Shown here piece by piece: positions 26,145 to 35,357 of a stretch of DNA of 57,437 bases. Position 1 is the stretch's first letter. Each line of letters opens with the position of its first letter. Made by a program: the position numbers and the translations under genes. Location of the stretch: NCBI GenBank assembly GCA_013334755.1, contig JAAXWX010000007.1, forward strand, positions 1 to 57,437. Reading direction: 5' to 3'. This DNA comes from Chlorobiaceae bacterium. Its GTDB lineage: Bacteria; Bacteroidota; Chlorobiia; Chlorobiales; Chlorobiaceae. The notes below the pieces were generated by a model. The model was given only the letters and a program-made list of their open reading frames with translations. It ran no database searches and was not told the DNA's origin.

Positions 26145-27783
26145 CATCACCTCCATCCTCAAAACCAGCCATATCGTTCTCTCTCAAATCTGTCGTTCTC
26201 TTTTTCTCTCCCTGCATGACAAGAGCATTTCCAACCAGTTCGTGGAGACCATAAACCGAAACACCTGGATTCCAATACCTCATCAGAGGAGGTAAACTTG
26301 CACGATCAATAGCGCAGATTGTAACAAGAGAGTCAACTTTGTGACGCTCCTTGACATATCTGACTGCATGAGCTCTTGGAAACCCTCCCCTCATCCTGAT
26401 ATCCATATATTCCTCGGCATTCAGACCACTTCCGGATCCACAGCAGAATGTCTTCTCCCTGATGGTATTTTCCGGCATTTCATGAAAACTGTTGCAGACA
26501 TTACGAAGAACATACCGAGGTTCCTCGAACATGCCCATTCCTCTGGCGACATTGCATGAGTCATGGAATGTTGTCCGAAGATGATCATTGCGTTTCGGAT
26601 CAAGCTTCAATTTATTGTGGTGAATCAAATCAGCAGTAAATTCAGCGATGTGTACCATTTTTGTAGCAGCAGCATTACTGAACCGGGTTCCTGTGATCGG
26701 AGATACCGGCTGCTCAAGAAAATCTGCCGGACCATTCATGGTGTTCATGTACTGATGCACCACACGCCACATGTGACCACACTCACCGCCAAGTATCCAT
26801 TTCACACCAAGCCGTTTTGCTTCATGATACATCTTGGCATTCAGCTTCTTCATCATATCATTGGAAGTGAACAAACCAAAATTGCCCCCCTCCGAAGCAT
26901 AGGTACTGATGGTATAATCAAGACCGATATGATGGAACAGCAAAAGATAACCCATCATTGTATAGACACCGGGATCTCCGAAAACATCGCCAGAGGGAGT
27001 AATGAAGAGCACTTCAGCACCTTTACGGTTGAAGGTCGGCTCAACCGTAACACCAGTAAGATCTTCAATATCCTCAGCAAGAGAGTTAATATTCTGCACA
27101 AAGGTATGTGGCTCAATACCAAGGTGGTTGCCCGTACGATTGCAATTGGAAACGGGACCAAGAATCCAGTTGTTGTTCACGCCTATCAGGTTCAGCAGCT
27201 CCCTGACCATAATCGTTATTTCTGCCGTATCTATTCCGAAGGGACAAAAAACAGAGCAACGACGACATTCGGTACACTGATGAAAATACATGTGCCACTC
27301 TTTGACCACCTCTTCTGTCAGCTTCCGGGACCCGGAAAACCCCTTCAGAATTTTTTCAACCAGAGGAAAATCATTACGATAAACCGAGCGAAGCAGCTCA
27401 GCCCTGACTACCGGCATATTTTTGGGATCACCTGTGCCAAGAAAAAAATGACATTTGTCAGCACATGCTCCGCAACGAACACAGGCATCAAGAAAGAGCT
27501 TCAGCGAACGATACTTCCTAAGACGACTATGCAATCCATCACTGATAGTCTTCTGCCAGCCTGAAGGCAGTTGCCAGTCTTCGTCGGTAGCAGCCCATTT
27601 CCTTGGATTGGCGAAACCAAGATCATCGAGCACCTCCGGTTTGGCGGGAAAACACCAGTTCCCATCACGGAACTCTACGGGCAGATTCCACCATTCCCGA
27701 GGAGAATAGTCTCCTTTAAGAACACTTGGCTTTTCGTCGAACTCTTTTTTCAGCTCTGACAGTTTAGGAAGGTATTTCGACAT
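26134..27783 (-). CDS. dsrK: DsrK, HdrD-like iron-sulfur subunit
   Basis: 549-residue cytoplasmic catalytic subunit of DsrMKJOP, related to the HdrD subunit of heterodisulfide reductase and believed to act on the DsrC cysteines. Two [4Fe-4S] ferredoxin motifs are present (CVRCGACADKC and CTECRRCSVFCP). The CCG-domain motifs near the C-terminus (FHDSCN and FCCGSGSGLN) build the special active-site cluster. The C-terminus is very acidic (DGGDDEE). It lies 2 bases after dsrM and overlaps dsrJ. Confidence 0.95.
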   Translation of the reverse strand: MSKYLPKLSELKKEFDEKPSVLKGDYSPREWWNLPVEFRDGNWCFPAKPEVLDDLGFANPRKWAATDEDWQLPSGWQKTISDGLHSRLRKYRSLKLFLDACVRCGACADKCHFFLGTGDPKNMPVVRAELLRSVYRNDFPLVEKILKGFSGSRKLTEEVVKEWHMYFHQCTECRRCSVFCPFGIDTAEITIMVRELLNLIGVNNNWILGPVSNCNRTGNHLGIEPHTFVQNINSLAEDIEDLTGVTVEPTFNRKGAEVLFITPSGDVFGDPGVYTMMGYLLLFHHIGLDYTISTYASEGGNFGLFTSNDMMKKLNAKMYHEAKRLGVKWILGGECGHMWRVVHQYMNTMNGPADFLEQPVSPITGTRFSNAAATKMVHIAEFTADLIHHNKLKLDPKRNDHLRTTFHDSCNVARGMGMFEEPRYVLRNVCNSFHEMPENTIREKTFCCGSGSGLNAEEYMDIRMRGGFPRAHAVRYVKERHKVDSLVTICAIDRASLPPLMRYWNPGVSVYGLHELVGNALVMQGEKKRTTDLRENDMAGFEDGGDDEE

Positions 27784-27785
27784 AA

Positions 27786-28781
27786 TTATTCCTTTTCAAC
27801 GGGCAAATTGGCCTTTTTCATCTTCTCGCGGTAATCATCCTCATATTCAGCATAGGTCCTGAATTTGATATCAGCATTCCAGGGGTTAACATGCCGTTTC
27901 TCACGACTGTTATTACACTGGTTTCTGGTAGGGCTTAAAAAAACCGCACCTGCATGCATAAGCTTGCTGAATGGGAAATAGAAAGCAAGAACAGAAACAA
28001 GAAAAAAGTGAACATAAAAAAGCGCGCCAATTTCTCCCGGGGCGTCAAAACTGAAATTGACCAGCCTCAACATCTGGTCTTTGACCGGCATAATATTGAC
28101 TCTTACAACGTATCGCATGAGCACTCCAACCACTACAATCGCAGCAATCAGAAAAAGAGGAAAATAATCTGTCTGCAATGAGATAAGACGCATTTTAGCA
28201 TCATTCAGCCGACGAAAAACAAGAAAGGTGATTGCTGCAAGAATCAGTGCATCAGTGGTATAAAAAGCAGGAAGGATTATATCGAAAAAACCGTCAACAT
28301 GAGTCAGAACATCAGCAAACCCTGGCACCATCACAAAAAAGAAACGTGAGTGACGAAGCACAATGACAAGGAATGACCAGTGAAAGACCAGCCCGCCAAG
28401 CCAGAGCCATTTGTGTGACCCGTAGGCAAGATTGGCATCTTTGTGAAGCTCGGCCTTTGTGTTGCGAAAAAGAGAACGAAAAAACAGCACTTCAAACAAC
28501 ATCCTGACGATCACTTCCCAGGAACGAGAAGGACTTTCGAATCTATTCTGCTTGATCCAATCAAGAGATTTTTCCTGTCCACAGGTTGTCGGAATACGAA
28601 ATGGCACTGGCCTCCTGAGCCAGTCAACCAATCGCAGCAGAAAACCGAAAACAAGGACAGTAAAAGCTGTATAAGGTATTATAACCCCAAAAAGATAAGA
28701 GAGCCCTGCGTATTGTACTCCAATGTAAGGGAGAAGCGCAAGAAACAAGACTATCCCAAGGGGCATAAGCACTTTCTTCAT
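27786..28781 (-). CDS. dsrM: DsrM, NarI-like cytochrome b subunit
   Basis: 331 residues. An N-terminal pair of helices is followed by a NarI-like four- to five-helix domain carrying diheme b-type histidines (for example GLVFHWSFLVIVLRHSRFF and FYVHFFLVSVLAFYFPFSKLMHAG). It exchanges electrons with menaquinone/chlorobiumquinone and pairs with DsrK. The ATG overlaps the dsrT stop by four bases (ATGA). The C-terminal 60 residues are a soluble basic tail (NPWNADIKFRTYAEYEDDYR), as in other DsrM proteins. Confidence 0.94.
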   Translation of the reverse strand: MKKVLMPLGIVLFLALLPYIGVQYAGLSYLFGVIIPYTAFTVLVFGFLLRLVDWLRRPVPFRIPTTCGQEKSLDWIKQNRFESPSRSWEVIVRMLFEVLFFRSLFRNTKAELHKDANLAYGSHKWLWLGGLVFHWSFLVIVLRHSRFFFVMVPGFADVLTHVDGFFDIILPAFYTTDALILAAITFLVFRRLNDAKMRLISLQTDYFPLFLIAAIVVVGVLMRYVVRVNIMPVKDQMLRLVNFSFDAPGEIGALFYVHFFLVSVLAFYFPFSKLMHAGAVFLSPTRNQCNNSREKRHVNPWNADIKFRTYAEYEDDYREKMKKANLPVEKE

Positions 28782-29260
28782 GCCTCAGCCCTCCTCAGTG
28801 CCATAAACATCCGACGACTTCCCTCTTCAACTTTCAGTTGAGCTATTTTTTCACGATGTTGCATATAGCTGTCGAATGCCTGAAGAACAAGCTCATCGAT
28901 GCGTGAAGAGAATTCAGTCTGCACCTTCTGCGTCAGGCTCTCCGCCACATTGGATCTCTTCATAATCTCACGGAACATTGCTTTCGGTTCAAAAAAAATT
29001 GAGATCGCCCTCGATGGCGGGAAGTTTTGTACTGCAAGAATACGGGTGATATCATCAAGAGCGTCCATGAAGCGTTGATCCTCCTTTCCAAGCCCAGTGA
29101 GCAACGTTCCTAATGCTTCAGCAAGTGCATCTGCAACAGGTGTGTCATAACCCATTTTTTCCGGGAACAAGGCAAGTGAACAATCAAGCCACTGCCCAAT
29201 AATCACATCGCGATTGGCATCAATGATGTATGCCCATTCTGTACTCATGGAATAGTTCAT
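28778..29260 (-). CDS. dsrT: DsrT-like protein with RsbRD N-terminal-type helical domain
   Basis: 160 residues, all helical by composition, without cysteine motif or membrane helix. The body (REWLDCSLALFP-like start, then a Pro-Pro-Ser-Arg block and QHREKIAQLKVEE at the end) resembles the RsbRD N-terminal domain found in a small gene just before dsrMKJOP in green sulfur bacteria and many sulfate reducers, usually called dsrT. Function is unknown. It overlaps dsrM by four bases, so coupled synthesis with DsrMKJOP is likely. ATG 29260 or ATG 29248 may be the start. Confidence 0.7.
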   Translation of the reverse strand: MNYSMSTEWAYIIDANRDVIIGQWLDCSLALFPEKMGYDTPVADALAEALGTLLTGLGKEDQRFMDALDDITRILAVQNFPPSRAISIFFEPKAMFREIMKRSNVAESLTQKVQTEFSSRIDELVLQAFDSYMQHREKIAQLKVEEGSRRMFMALRRAEA

Positions 29261-29293
29261 AACAGTCTCAAAATTCTGAAACGAATTGACAAC

Positions 29294-29587
29294 TCAGAGC
29301 CAACTGTTCACCTGATGTTCTTCGACAAGCCCCACAAATCCTTCATAATCTACACATTGTACCCCTTCAGTAACCACGGTGAGACCACGAGCAGTCAAAT
29401 CGGGCTGAAGTGCAAATACAGGATTATTTTTAAGGGTGTTTGCAATTATCGCTGAAAACCTGTTTCCTGCCTGAACAGCATAAACTCCATCCTCAATAAA
29501 AAGAATGGGGTCGCCGGGAAGCAGAAACCTGATACAGGTCTCAAAAGTGGAATTCTCGAAGGGAGATTTATTGATGGTATGCAACAT
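29294..29587 (-). CDS. dsrH: DsrH, TusB-like sulfur relay subunit
   Basis: 97 residues; smallest subunit of the DsrEFH hexamer that passes sulfane sulfur to DsrC. It starts MLHTINKSPF as TusB/DsrH proteins do. C18 (FETCIRF) corresponds to the conserved DsrH cysteine. It ends VNSWL. It lies 12 bases after dsrF and 33 bases before dsrT, within the same operon. Confidence 0.92.
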   Translation of the reverse strand: MLHTINKSPFENSTFETCIRFLLPGDPILFIEDGVYAVQAGNRFSAIIANTLKNNPVFALQPDLTARGLTVVTEGVQCVDYEGFVGLVEEHQVNSWL

Positions 29588-29599
29588 AATTTCGTACGG

Positions 29600-29980
29600 T
29601 CAATGGTGAATAATGACATCCTGTTCCCTCATCAGGCCCCCGATCACTTCAGCATCGAGAACTTCAACATCAACAACCAGATCATCTTCAGTCAAGCCTC
29701 GTTCTTCAAGTGAAAGTTTATCGACATAGAGCTTTTCAACATCATAGCCATCAAGAGCCATAAAAGTCTTTGCAAAGCCTTTGATTCCGATACCGGCAGT
29801 CTCCTGGTTTTTTTTAAGCGCATAAACCCCGTCCCCAATGAACACGACAGAAAGATCCTGCTCGTAAGCAGCCATGATCAGAATCATCTCCAGCCCTTCA
29901 TAAGAATAAATCGTGCCATGAGGTGCATGACGCAGGACATGCATGATTTTGTTTACATTTTCATTTTCCATGTTCTTCAA
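29600..29980 (-). CDS. dsrF: DsrF, TusC-like sulfur relay subunit
   Basis: 126 residues; TusC-type subunit of DsrEFH. Shows the APHGTIYSYEGLEMILIMAAY and DLSVVFIGDGVYAL pattern of the family. No conserved sulfur-carrying cysteine is evident, consistent with DsrF having a structural role in the complex. Its ATG overlaps the dsrE stop by four bases. Confidence 0.92.
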   Translation of the reverse strand: MKNMENENVNKIMHVLRHAPHGTIYSYEGLEMILIMAAYEQDLSVVFIGDGVYALKKNQETAGIGIKGFAKTFMALDGYDVEKLYVDKLSLEERGLTEDDLVVDVEVLDAEVIGGLMREQDVIIHH

Positions 29981-30336
29981 TCTCCAAAGGTTACCAGTCT
30001 GTCGTTACGGATGGCAATGTCTGTAAGGGTACCAAGGCCTGTGATAGCACTGCCTTGCACAAGAACATCATCGTTTATTCCCCGTCGTTTTGATGCTGCT
30101 ATGCAGGCAAGTACCTCAACGCCATGTTTCTGGCTCAACTCACTCCAGCGAGCAGAAATATTACGGTCATCCTGGGGTGGATCCATGAGCTTCGTAACGT
30201 TGGTCACCCCGTCATTGTATAGAAAAACCGCATCAACAGTATGTCCTTTTTTGATGGCAGCTTCAGCAAACTTGAAGGCCGTATCAGACGCCTGATGGTT
30301 GTACGGCCCCTCCTTGAGCAGAATTCCTATTTTCAT
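29977..30336 (-). CDS. dsrE: DsrE, TusD-like sulfur-binding subunit
   Basis: 119 residues from ATG 30336 (MKIGILLKEGPYNHQ), the usual DsrE start; an upstream extension reaching the previous gene is not family-like. C78 in VEVLACIAASKRRGI matches the persulfide-carrying Cys78 of Allochromatium DsrE exactly in position. It receives sulfur from TusA and donates it to DsrC as part of DsrE2F2H2. It overlaps dsrF by four bases and lies 50 bases behind the unassigned 122-residue gene. Confidence 0.94.
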   Translation of the reverse strand: MKIGILLKEGPYNHQASDTAFKFAEAAIKKGHTVDAVFLYNDGVTNVTKLMDPPQDDRNISARWSELSQKHGVEVLACIAASKRRGINDDVLVQGSAITGLGTLTDIAIRNDRLVTFGD

Positions 30337-30386
30337 TGTCACTATGTTCTGTAAAATTATGTAAGCATGCAAAGTGCCCCAACTGT

Positions 30387-30755
30387 TCAATGCCCGGAAA
30401 GCTTCTCTTTTAGAGCTTCATAGAGAGGCAACCAGGTTTTTGAAGAATCTGTAAACGGTTTTTCTATATACTGACAAAAATAAAGGGCATTCTCAGCCGC
30501 AGAAAAATTGCCGTCTTTCAGTGCATCCAGCGCCTTCTGACCTGAATCAGCCGCTTCATTACCAGTAAGCTTCACCTGATTCCAATAGTTGACAGCTTCC
30601 TGCCGAAAAATAAAATTTTTCGGCAGTGACTGGGCCTGCTTGAGCGACGAGACCTCTACATTACGGGGGCCGAAGGTAACCGGCCATCCTGTTTCAGACC
30701 ATTTTTTTGAGACTGCAATAGCCTCCTGAACCTGATATGTGACATCTTCTGACAT
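30387..30755 (-). CDS. Unassigned 122-residue protein within the dsr operon
   Basis: Soluble, predicted all-alpha protein with four tryptophans and one cysteine (ENALYFCQYIEKP, about residue 93). The N-terminal half has VTFGPRNVEVSSLKQAQSLP, and the C-terminal half looks like two antiparallel helices (a TPR- or HEPN-like hairpin) around DALKDGNFSAAENALYFC. I do not recognise a family. Its place between dsrL (43 bases) and dsrE (50 bases), on the same strand and in frame with operon spacing, argues for a real gene that works with the DsrL/DsrE step, but this is inference from position alone. Confidence 0.7.
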   Translation of the reverse strand: MSEDVTYQVQEAIAVSKKWSETGWPVTFGPRNVEVSSLKQAQSLPKNFIFRQEAVNYWNQVKLTGNEAADSGQKALDALKDGNFSAAENALYFCQYIEKPFTDSSKTWLPLYEALKEKLSGH

Positions 30756-30798
30756 GGATCCGTTATCTCCTTGTTTTCATGGTTTCTTTTCCAGAGGC

Positions 30799-32535
30799 TT
30801 AAAGACCCTCACCCATTCCCATCTGGATATATCCGGATGGGCAGACCAGTGAGCAAAGATGGCACCCAACACATTTACTGTAATTGGTGTAAACCACCTC
30901 ACCGGGCAGATTGTCCCTGAACCGGGTAACTGCTTCCTGTGGACAGAAAGAGACGCACTGTTTACAGTCGAAGCAAAGCCCGCAGCTCATGCAACGCTCT
31001 GATTCGGCCTTTGCCTCACTTTCGGTCAGCGCAACAAGAAGTTCATCATGATTGCCAATCACATCCTCCAGCTCAATCGTCTCTCTTTGTGCCTGTTCAG
31101 AGTGGGTAAAGTAAAGCACGTCCTGTTTATGGACTTTTGTTATCTCCCGATAACCCTGCTCAGGAAGAGGCTCCCCTTTGAGATACGCATCAATGGAATT
31201 TGCAGCCTTTCGTCCATGACCAACTGCTGTGGTGATAAGATCAACTTTTATGGCATCACCGCCCCCAAAGAACTTCTCTTTGCCTTGCAGGCGAAAATAC
31301 CGGTCAACCTTGAGCCATGGGCTGCCGGCGGTAACACTTTCAAAACCCTGCAAATCCGCACTCTGCCCAATGGCAGCGACAATCATGTCAGCCTCAATGT
31401 CAAAAGTTTCTCCGGTATTTTTGTAACGGAAAAAGGGTATAGGAGAATTCCAGCCATCCTCTCCCTTCACTTTTTTCTCCATTCTGGCACAGCGCAGAGC
31501 CTGAACCCCCTCTTCCCCTTTGATAACCTCCAGTGCCCCGCTCATGTAATGCATGACGGCTCCTTCCCTGGCTGCATCTTCAAATTCAATCTGGAAGCAT
31601 GCCATCTCCTCCCTTGGAACTCCGGCAACCACAGAAGCCTGGGAACCAAGACGAAGCGCAAGACGCGCTACATCCATCGCAACATTTCCGTCGCCTATAA
31701 CCAGCACTTTTTTGCCGATGGAAATGGCATCACCCTGTACTTCGTAGTTTCTTAGAAAATCAATGGCATTGGTCACTCCCGGCATATCCGCAGAACCGGG
31801 AACCGGAAGAGCACGACCCAGCTGGGCTCCTGGAGCAATAAAAATCGCGTCATACTCTGCCTCCAGTTGTGCAAGGGAAATATCTGTTCCAATGCGTATG
31901 CCCATTTTTGTTTCAACCCCAAGGTTGATGATTCGCTGGATTTCCGTCTCAAGAATGTTGCGGTCGACACGATATCCCATGATACCGTACAACACCATTC
32001 CACCAAGTTTCTCATTGGCATCGTAAATCGTCACTGCATGGCCTTTCCGGCGAAGCTGATATGCTGCTGAAAGTCCTGCCGGGCCACCTCCGATGACGGC
32101 GACCCTTTTTCCTGTGTCAGCACCAGCTCCCGGCAGTTGCAGGGCTGCTTCAATGCCGTAATTACCAATCACCTGCTCAACGGCATTAATAGCCACACTT
32201 TCGTCATGGTACTGGCGGTTGCAGGCGCTTTCGCAGGGATGCGGACATATCCGGCCCATAACGGCAGGAAATGGGTTCGCATCGACAATTGTCTCCCATG
32301 CGGCTTTCAAGGCATTGTCAGACTTGTCAACACCGTTCAGCAACCGGTGATAGCCGCGGATGTTCTCCCCTGCCGGGCACTCCGCCATACATGGCGCAAG
32401 CTGGCTCACATAAACCGGACACTTGTGGCTATGGTCTCCAAATGCAACTATTTTATCGGTTCCCTTCATTTCACTGAATGGCGGGAAAACATAAGATGTC
32501 GCAAAATCAAGGATAGGATTCGATTCTACCTTCAT
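30799..32535 (-). CDS. dsrL: DsrL, NAD(P)H:acceptor iron-sulfur flavoprotein
   Basis: 578-residue GltD-like oxidoreductase that carries electrons between DsrAB and NAD(P). N-terminal Fe-S cysteines lie in CMAECPAGENIRGYH and CPHPCESAC. An FAD motif VAVIGGGPAGLSAAYQL is at about 147. The NAD(P) motif VLVIGDGNVAMDVARLAL is at about 277. A C-terminal two-cluster ferredoxin has CMSCGLCFDCKQCVSFCP and CVGCHLCSLVCP. It is shorter than Allochromatium DsrL (about 655 residues) at the C-terminus, the usual state in green sulfur bacteria as far as I recall. It lies 18 bases after dsrB. Confidence 0.94.
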   Translation of the reverse strand: MKVESNPILDFATSYVFPPFSEMKGTDKIVAFGDHSHKCPVYVSQLAPCMAECPAGENIRGYHRLLNGVDKSDNALKAAWETIVDANPFPAVMGRICPHPCESACNRQYHDESVAINAVEQVIGNYGIEAALQLPGAGADTGKRVAVIGGGPAGLSAAYQLRRKGHAVTIYDANEKLGGMVLYGIMGYRVDRNILETEIQRIINLGVETKMGIRIGTDISLAQLEAEYDAIFIAPGAQLGRALPVPGSADMPGVTNAIDFLRNYEVQGDAISIGKKVLVIGDGNVAMDVARLALRLGSQASVVAGVPREEMACFQIEFEDAAREGAVMHYMSGALEVIKGEEGVQALRCARMEKKVKGEDGWNSPIPFFRYKNTGETFDIEADMIVAAIGQSADLQGFESVTAGSPWLKVDRYFRLQGKEKFFGGGDAIKVDLITTAVGHGRKAANSIDAYLKGEPLPEQGYREITKVHKQDVLYFTHSEQAQRETIELEDVIGNHDELLVALTESEAKAESERCMSCGLCFDCKQCVSFCPQEAVTRFRDNLPGEVVYTNYSKCVGCHLCSLVCPSGYIQMGMGEGL

Positions 32536-32553
32536 GAATTATCTCCTGTAAGT

Positions 32554-33633
32554 CTAAAAACGGACATGAGCAGACTGATTGAACGTAGTTCTTGCATGAC
32601 GGTAGCTGTCGATCATATCATCATCAAAAACAAGTCCTGTTTCTTCAAAAAAGCGCTTCCATCCAATCCGGTTAATCCACTCCCCTACTCGTTCCCAGGG
32701 ACGTCCACCCTCTTTGTATGCGGTCAGGATTTTTCCGATTACCTCGGTGACCTCTGGCCATCTTGGCGGATTGTTTGGCAGATTGTGGGCAACAATACTC
32801 ATTGTTGATGGTTTGGAGCGGGCATTGCTGTTTTTGCCACCAACCCAGATCGCAAATTTCGAATGCTCAGGATGGTTGATCTCCATGGCCGGGCAGGCTC
32901 CGAAACAGGCGCCGCAGCAAATACATTTTTCCTCATCGACCATGAGCGATTTCTTGCCGTTTATCACTGTCGGCCTTATAGCCGCAACAGGACAACGAGC
33001 AACCGCTTTCGGTAATTCACATATTGTTGCGAGATGATCGTGATTGATTCTTGGAGGACGTGTGTGTTTGACCACCACAGCGATATCTGCCTGGCCGCCA
33101 CAGTTGATTGCACAACAGGAGGTCGAAAGCCTTACCTTGTTGGGCATCTGCATCCCCTTGAATTCATTGTAAACCGTATCCATCATTGATTTCACAACTC
33201 CTGATGCATCAGTCGCCGGAATATCACAATGAAGCCACCCCTGGGTATGTGAAACCGAGGAGACACACATACCTGTTCCACCGACAGGAAAACCCATCTC
33301 TTCGAGTTCCCTGATCATCGGTTCAACATTTCCTTCGTTGGGAGTCAGAAACTCAACGTTGTTGCGTACCGTAAAGCGAAGATAACCGTCACTGTATTTA
33401 TCGGCAACATCACAAAGCCGTCTGAGCATATCAACCGTATCCTGACGAGGCGTTCCTGCCCGGACAGTGTAGATGGCATCACCACTTTGCGCCACATGCT
33501 TCAGAACTCCAGGCTTTGGTATCTCGTGATATTTCCACTTCCCGTAGTTTTTTCTTACAACCGGATGCAAGGCCTCCTCATAGCTGTGAGGCCCCGACTC
33601 AACGGTTTTCCACTTTTTTTCAGGACTGCTCAT
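32554..33633 (-). CDS. dsrB: Dissimilatory sulfite reductase subunit beta (DsrB), oxidative type
   Basis: 359 residues; beta subunit of reverse-acting DsrAB, which oxidises protein-bound sulfane sulfur to sulfite in the cytoplasm. The STSCCAINCGGQADI stretch carries siroheme-cluster cysteines, and CICCGACFGACPAMEI binds a ferredoxin [4Fe-4S] cluster. The start MSSPEKKWKTVESGPHSYEE and the end TRTTFNQSAHVRF-like tail are DsrB-specific. It follows dsrA by 80 bases and precedes dsrL by 18 bases. Confidence 0.96.
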   Translation of the reverse strand: MSSPEKKWKTVESGPHSYEEALHPVVRKNYGKWKYHEIPKPGVLKHVAQSGDAIYTVRAGTPRQDTVDMLRRLCDVADKYSDGYLRFTVRNNVEFLTPNEGNVEPMIRELEEMGFPVGGTGMCVSSVSHTQGWLHCDIPATDASGVVKSMMDTVYNEFKGMQMPNKVRLSTSCCAINCGGQADIAVVVKHTRPPRINHDHLATICELPKAVARCPVAAIRPTVINGKKSLMVDEEKCICCGACFGACPAMEINHPEHSKFAIWVGGKNSNARSKPSTMSIVAHNLPNNPPRWPEVTEVIGKILTAYKEGGRPWERVGEWINRIGWKRFFEETGLVFDDDMIDSYRHARTTFNQSAHVRF

Positions 33634-33713
33634 AGTGTTAATTCCTTATAAGTTGTTCCTTCCTTTTGAGGTTTTTTACTGCCTCATTGAAAGATTTGCA
33701 TACACTCAACGGC

Positions 33714-34967
33714 TCAGTACTTTGCCTTGAAATAGGGATTGTCACGAGGCCTTGTCACCATATTGATATTTGCTTCAAGACCGACGCCTTCCAAGAAAAG
33801 CTTCAAACCGACACGCTCAATCGTTTCACCTATACGTTCGTGATCAAGACCATTGTCATCCCACCAGTCGATAATCCCCTCAACCAGTTCGATAAATTCC
33901 TCGATATCCTCGTCACTATCCATCTTCATGAACGGTACAACCAGCGATCCCATGTTGACACCGACTTTCAGGGTATTCTTTCCACCCATCAAGAGGGATA
34001 TTCCGCGCTCCTTGCCAGGAGAAAGTGCCTTGGGCATGACATTCAGGCAGTGCATGCAACGCACGCAGTCCCTGCTGTCAATGACCATCTCCCCATCCTT
34101 GAGCGATATCGCCTTGGTCGGGCAAAGATTAATTACCTGGTTAACCACTGCGTCAATCCCATGCTCTTTGACCCAGGCGGATACCTCCTCGCGTTCAATC
34201 TGGATAGCATCCTTCCATGTCCCGATAACCGCCAGATCAGAGCGCATAATTGCATTGGTGCAATCATTCGGACATCCAGAAAACTTGAATTTGATCTTAT
34301 AGTTCCACTCGGGGCGATGCAGTGGTCCCACAAAATGTTTGAGCAGTTTGAGATGAGCATTGAGATTGTCGTAGCAGGCATTCTCACAGCGGCCCGGCCC
34401 GATACAGGAAACCGCCGTACGCATACCGGCACCTGCACCTCCAAGATCCCATCCTGCCTGATTAAGTTCATCAAAACAATCCTGCACTTTATCCTGTTCA
34501 ATACCCTGCAGCATGATGTCGCCAGTCTGCCCATGCATGGTAATTATGCCGCTGCCGTACTTCTCCCAGGTATCACAAAGCCCGCGAAGCATCGCTGTAT
34601 TGTAGTGAAGCCCCGGAGCAGGCTGAATTCGCATGGTGTGAAATTCAGCGGCTTCCGGAAACTTGTCCTTTATCATCGAGTAGCGTGTAATAACACCTGC
34701 ACCATAACCGTCCACCGTCACGAGACCACCTTTCCAGTACCCCATTTTGGTATTGTAGGAGTACTCAAGCTGATCCATAACCCCACGCAGCATGGGTTTT
34801 TCTGTTCTTTCAGCAAGTTCCTTGAACCCTGAAATGAAACTTGGCCATGGGCCTTTTTCCAATTCATCAAGCATTGGTGTAGGATTCAGAAACTGTCCGT
34901 TTCCATCCGGGCCACCATTTTTATCACGCATTACTTCCTCTGAAGCAGCCTTTTGAGCTTCATCCAT
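33714..34967 (-). CDS. dsrA: Dissimilatory sulfite reductase subunit alpha (DsrA), oxidative type
   Basis: About 417 residues from ATG 34967, with AAAGGAGG five bases upstream (the preceding ATG at 34970 is too close to that site). It contains the siroheme/[4Fe-4S] motif CIGPGRC with GCPNDCTNA, and a ferredoxin domain with LCPTKAISL and CVRCMHCLN. Together with DsrB it is the core of oxidative sulfur metabolism. The rDsr (oxidative) rather than reductive assignment follows from the accompanying dsrEFH, dsrL and tusA genes and the phototroph markers in the window. Confidence 0.96.
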   Translation of the reverse strand: MDEAQKAASEEVMRDKNGGPDGNGQFLNPTPMLDELEKGPWPSFISGFKELAERTEKPMLRGVMDQLEYSYNTKMGYWKGGLVTVDGYGAGVITRYSMIKDKFPEAAEFHTMRIQPAPGLHYNTAMLRGLCDTWEKYGSGIITMHGQTGDIMLQGIEQDKVQDCFDELNQAGWDLGGAGAGMRTAVSCIGPGRCENACYDNLNAHLKLLKHFVGPLHRPEWNYKIKFKFSGCPNDCTNAIMRSDLAVIGTWKDAIQIEREEVSAWVKEHGIDAVVNQVINLCPTKAISLKDGEMVIDSRDCVRCMHCLNVMPKALSPGKERGISLLMGGKNTLKVGVNMGSLVVPFMKMDSDEDIEEFIELVEGIIDWWDDNGLDHERIGETIERVGLKLFLEGVGLEANINMVTRPRDNPYFKAKY

Positions 34968-35021
34968 CATGACCTCCTTTGATTCACAGTAAATTGGGAT
35001 CAGCAAACCTCTCTTTATCCA

Positions 35022-35357
35022 TTAAACACAACCCGTAGGCTTCGGCAATCCCGCAATTTTACAGGCCTGCAAACCTGGGCCTTTCGGAAAAAGCCCGTAC
35101 AAAAATTCGGACGCCGCTTTCTTGTCCATCTCTTTCTCATTGGCAATAGCCTTGGTAAGTACCTTGACGGCAGGAGCAATCTGATACTCCTCATAATACC
35201 CTCTGAGAAAATTGATAAGATCCCAATGTGCTGGAGTCATTTCGATCTCCTCACCCTCTGCCAGCACCTTTGCGATATCCTCTGTCCAGTCTTCAAGATT
35301 AACGAGATAGCCATTCTCATCGGTCTCGTAACGGATACCATTGACTTCAATCGCCAT
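35022..35357 (-). CDS. dsrC: DsrC, sulfur-carrier protein
   Basis: 111 residues. The mobile C-terminal arm ends ACKIAGLPKPTGCV with both key cysteines, C110 (penultimate) and C99 (11 residues earlier), so this is a true DsrC able to form the intramolecular disulfide or trisulfide. Conserved body motifs include WTEDIAKVLAEGE and TPAHWDLINFLRGYY. It is the first gene after a 172-base gap behind dsrN and thus probably starts the dsrCABL... transcript. Confidence 0.97.
   Translation of the reverse strand: MAIEVNGIRYETDENGYLVNLEDWTEDIAKVLAEGEEIEMTPAHWDLINFLRGYYEEYQIAPAVKVLTKAIANEKEMDKKAASEFLYGLFPKGPGLQACKIAGLPKPTGCV

Noticed and set aside
26563-27564. 333-codon plus-strand open frame opposite dsrK
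   Set aside because: Antisense to an unambiguous gene; codon pattern is the mirror of dsrK and there is no domain.
33666-34832. 388-codon plus-strand open frame opposite dsrA
   Set aside because: Antisense shadow of dsrA with no motif or signal; length reflects codon bias of the real gene.
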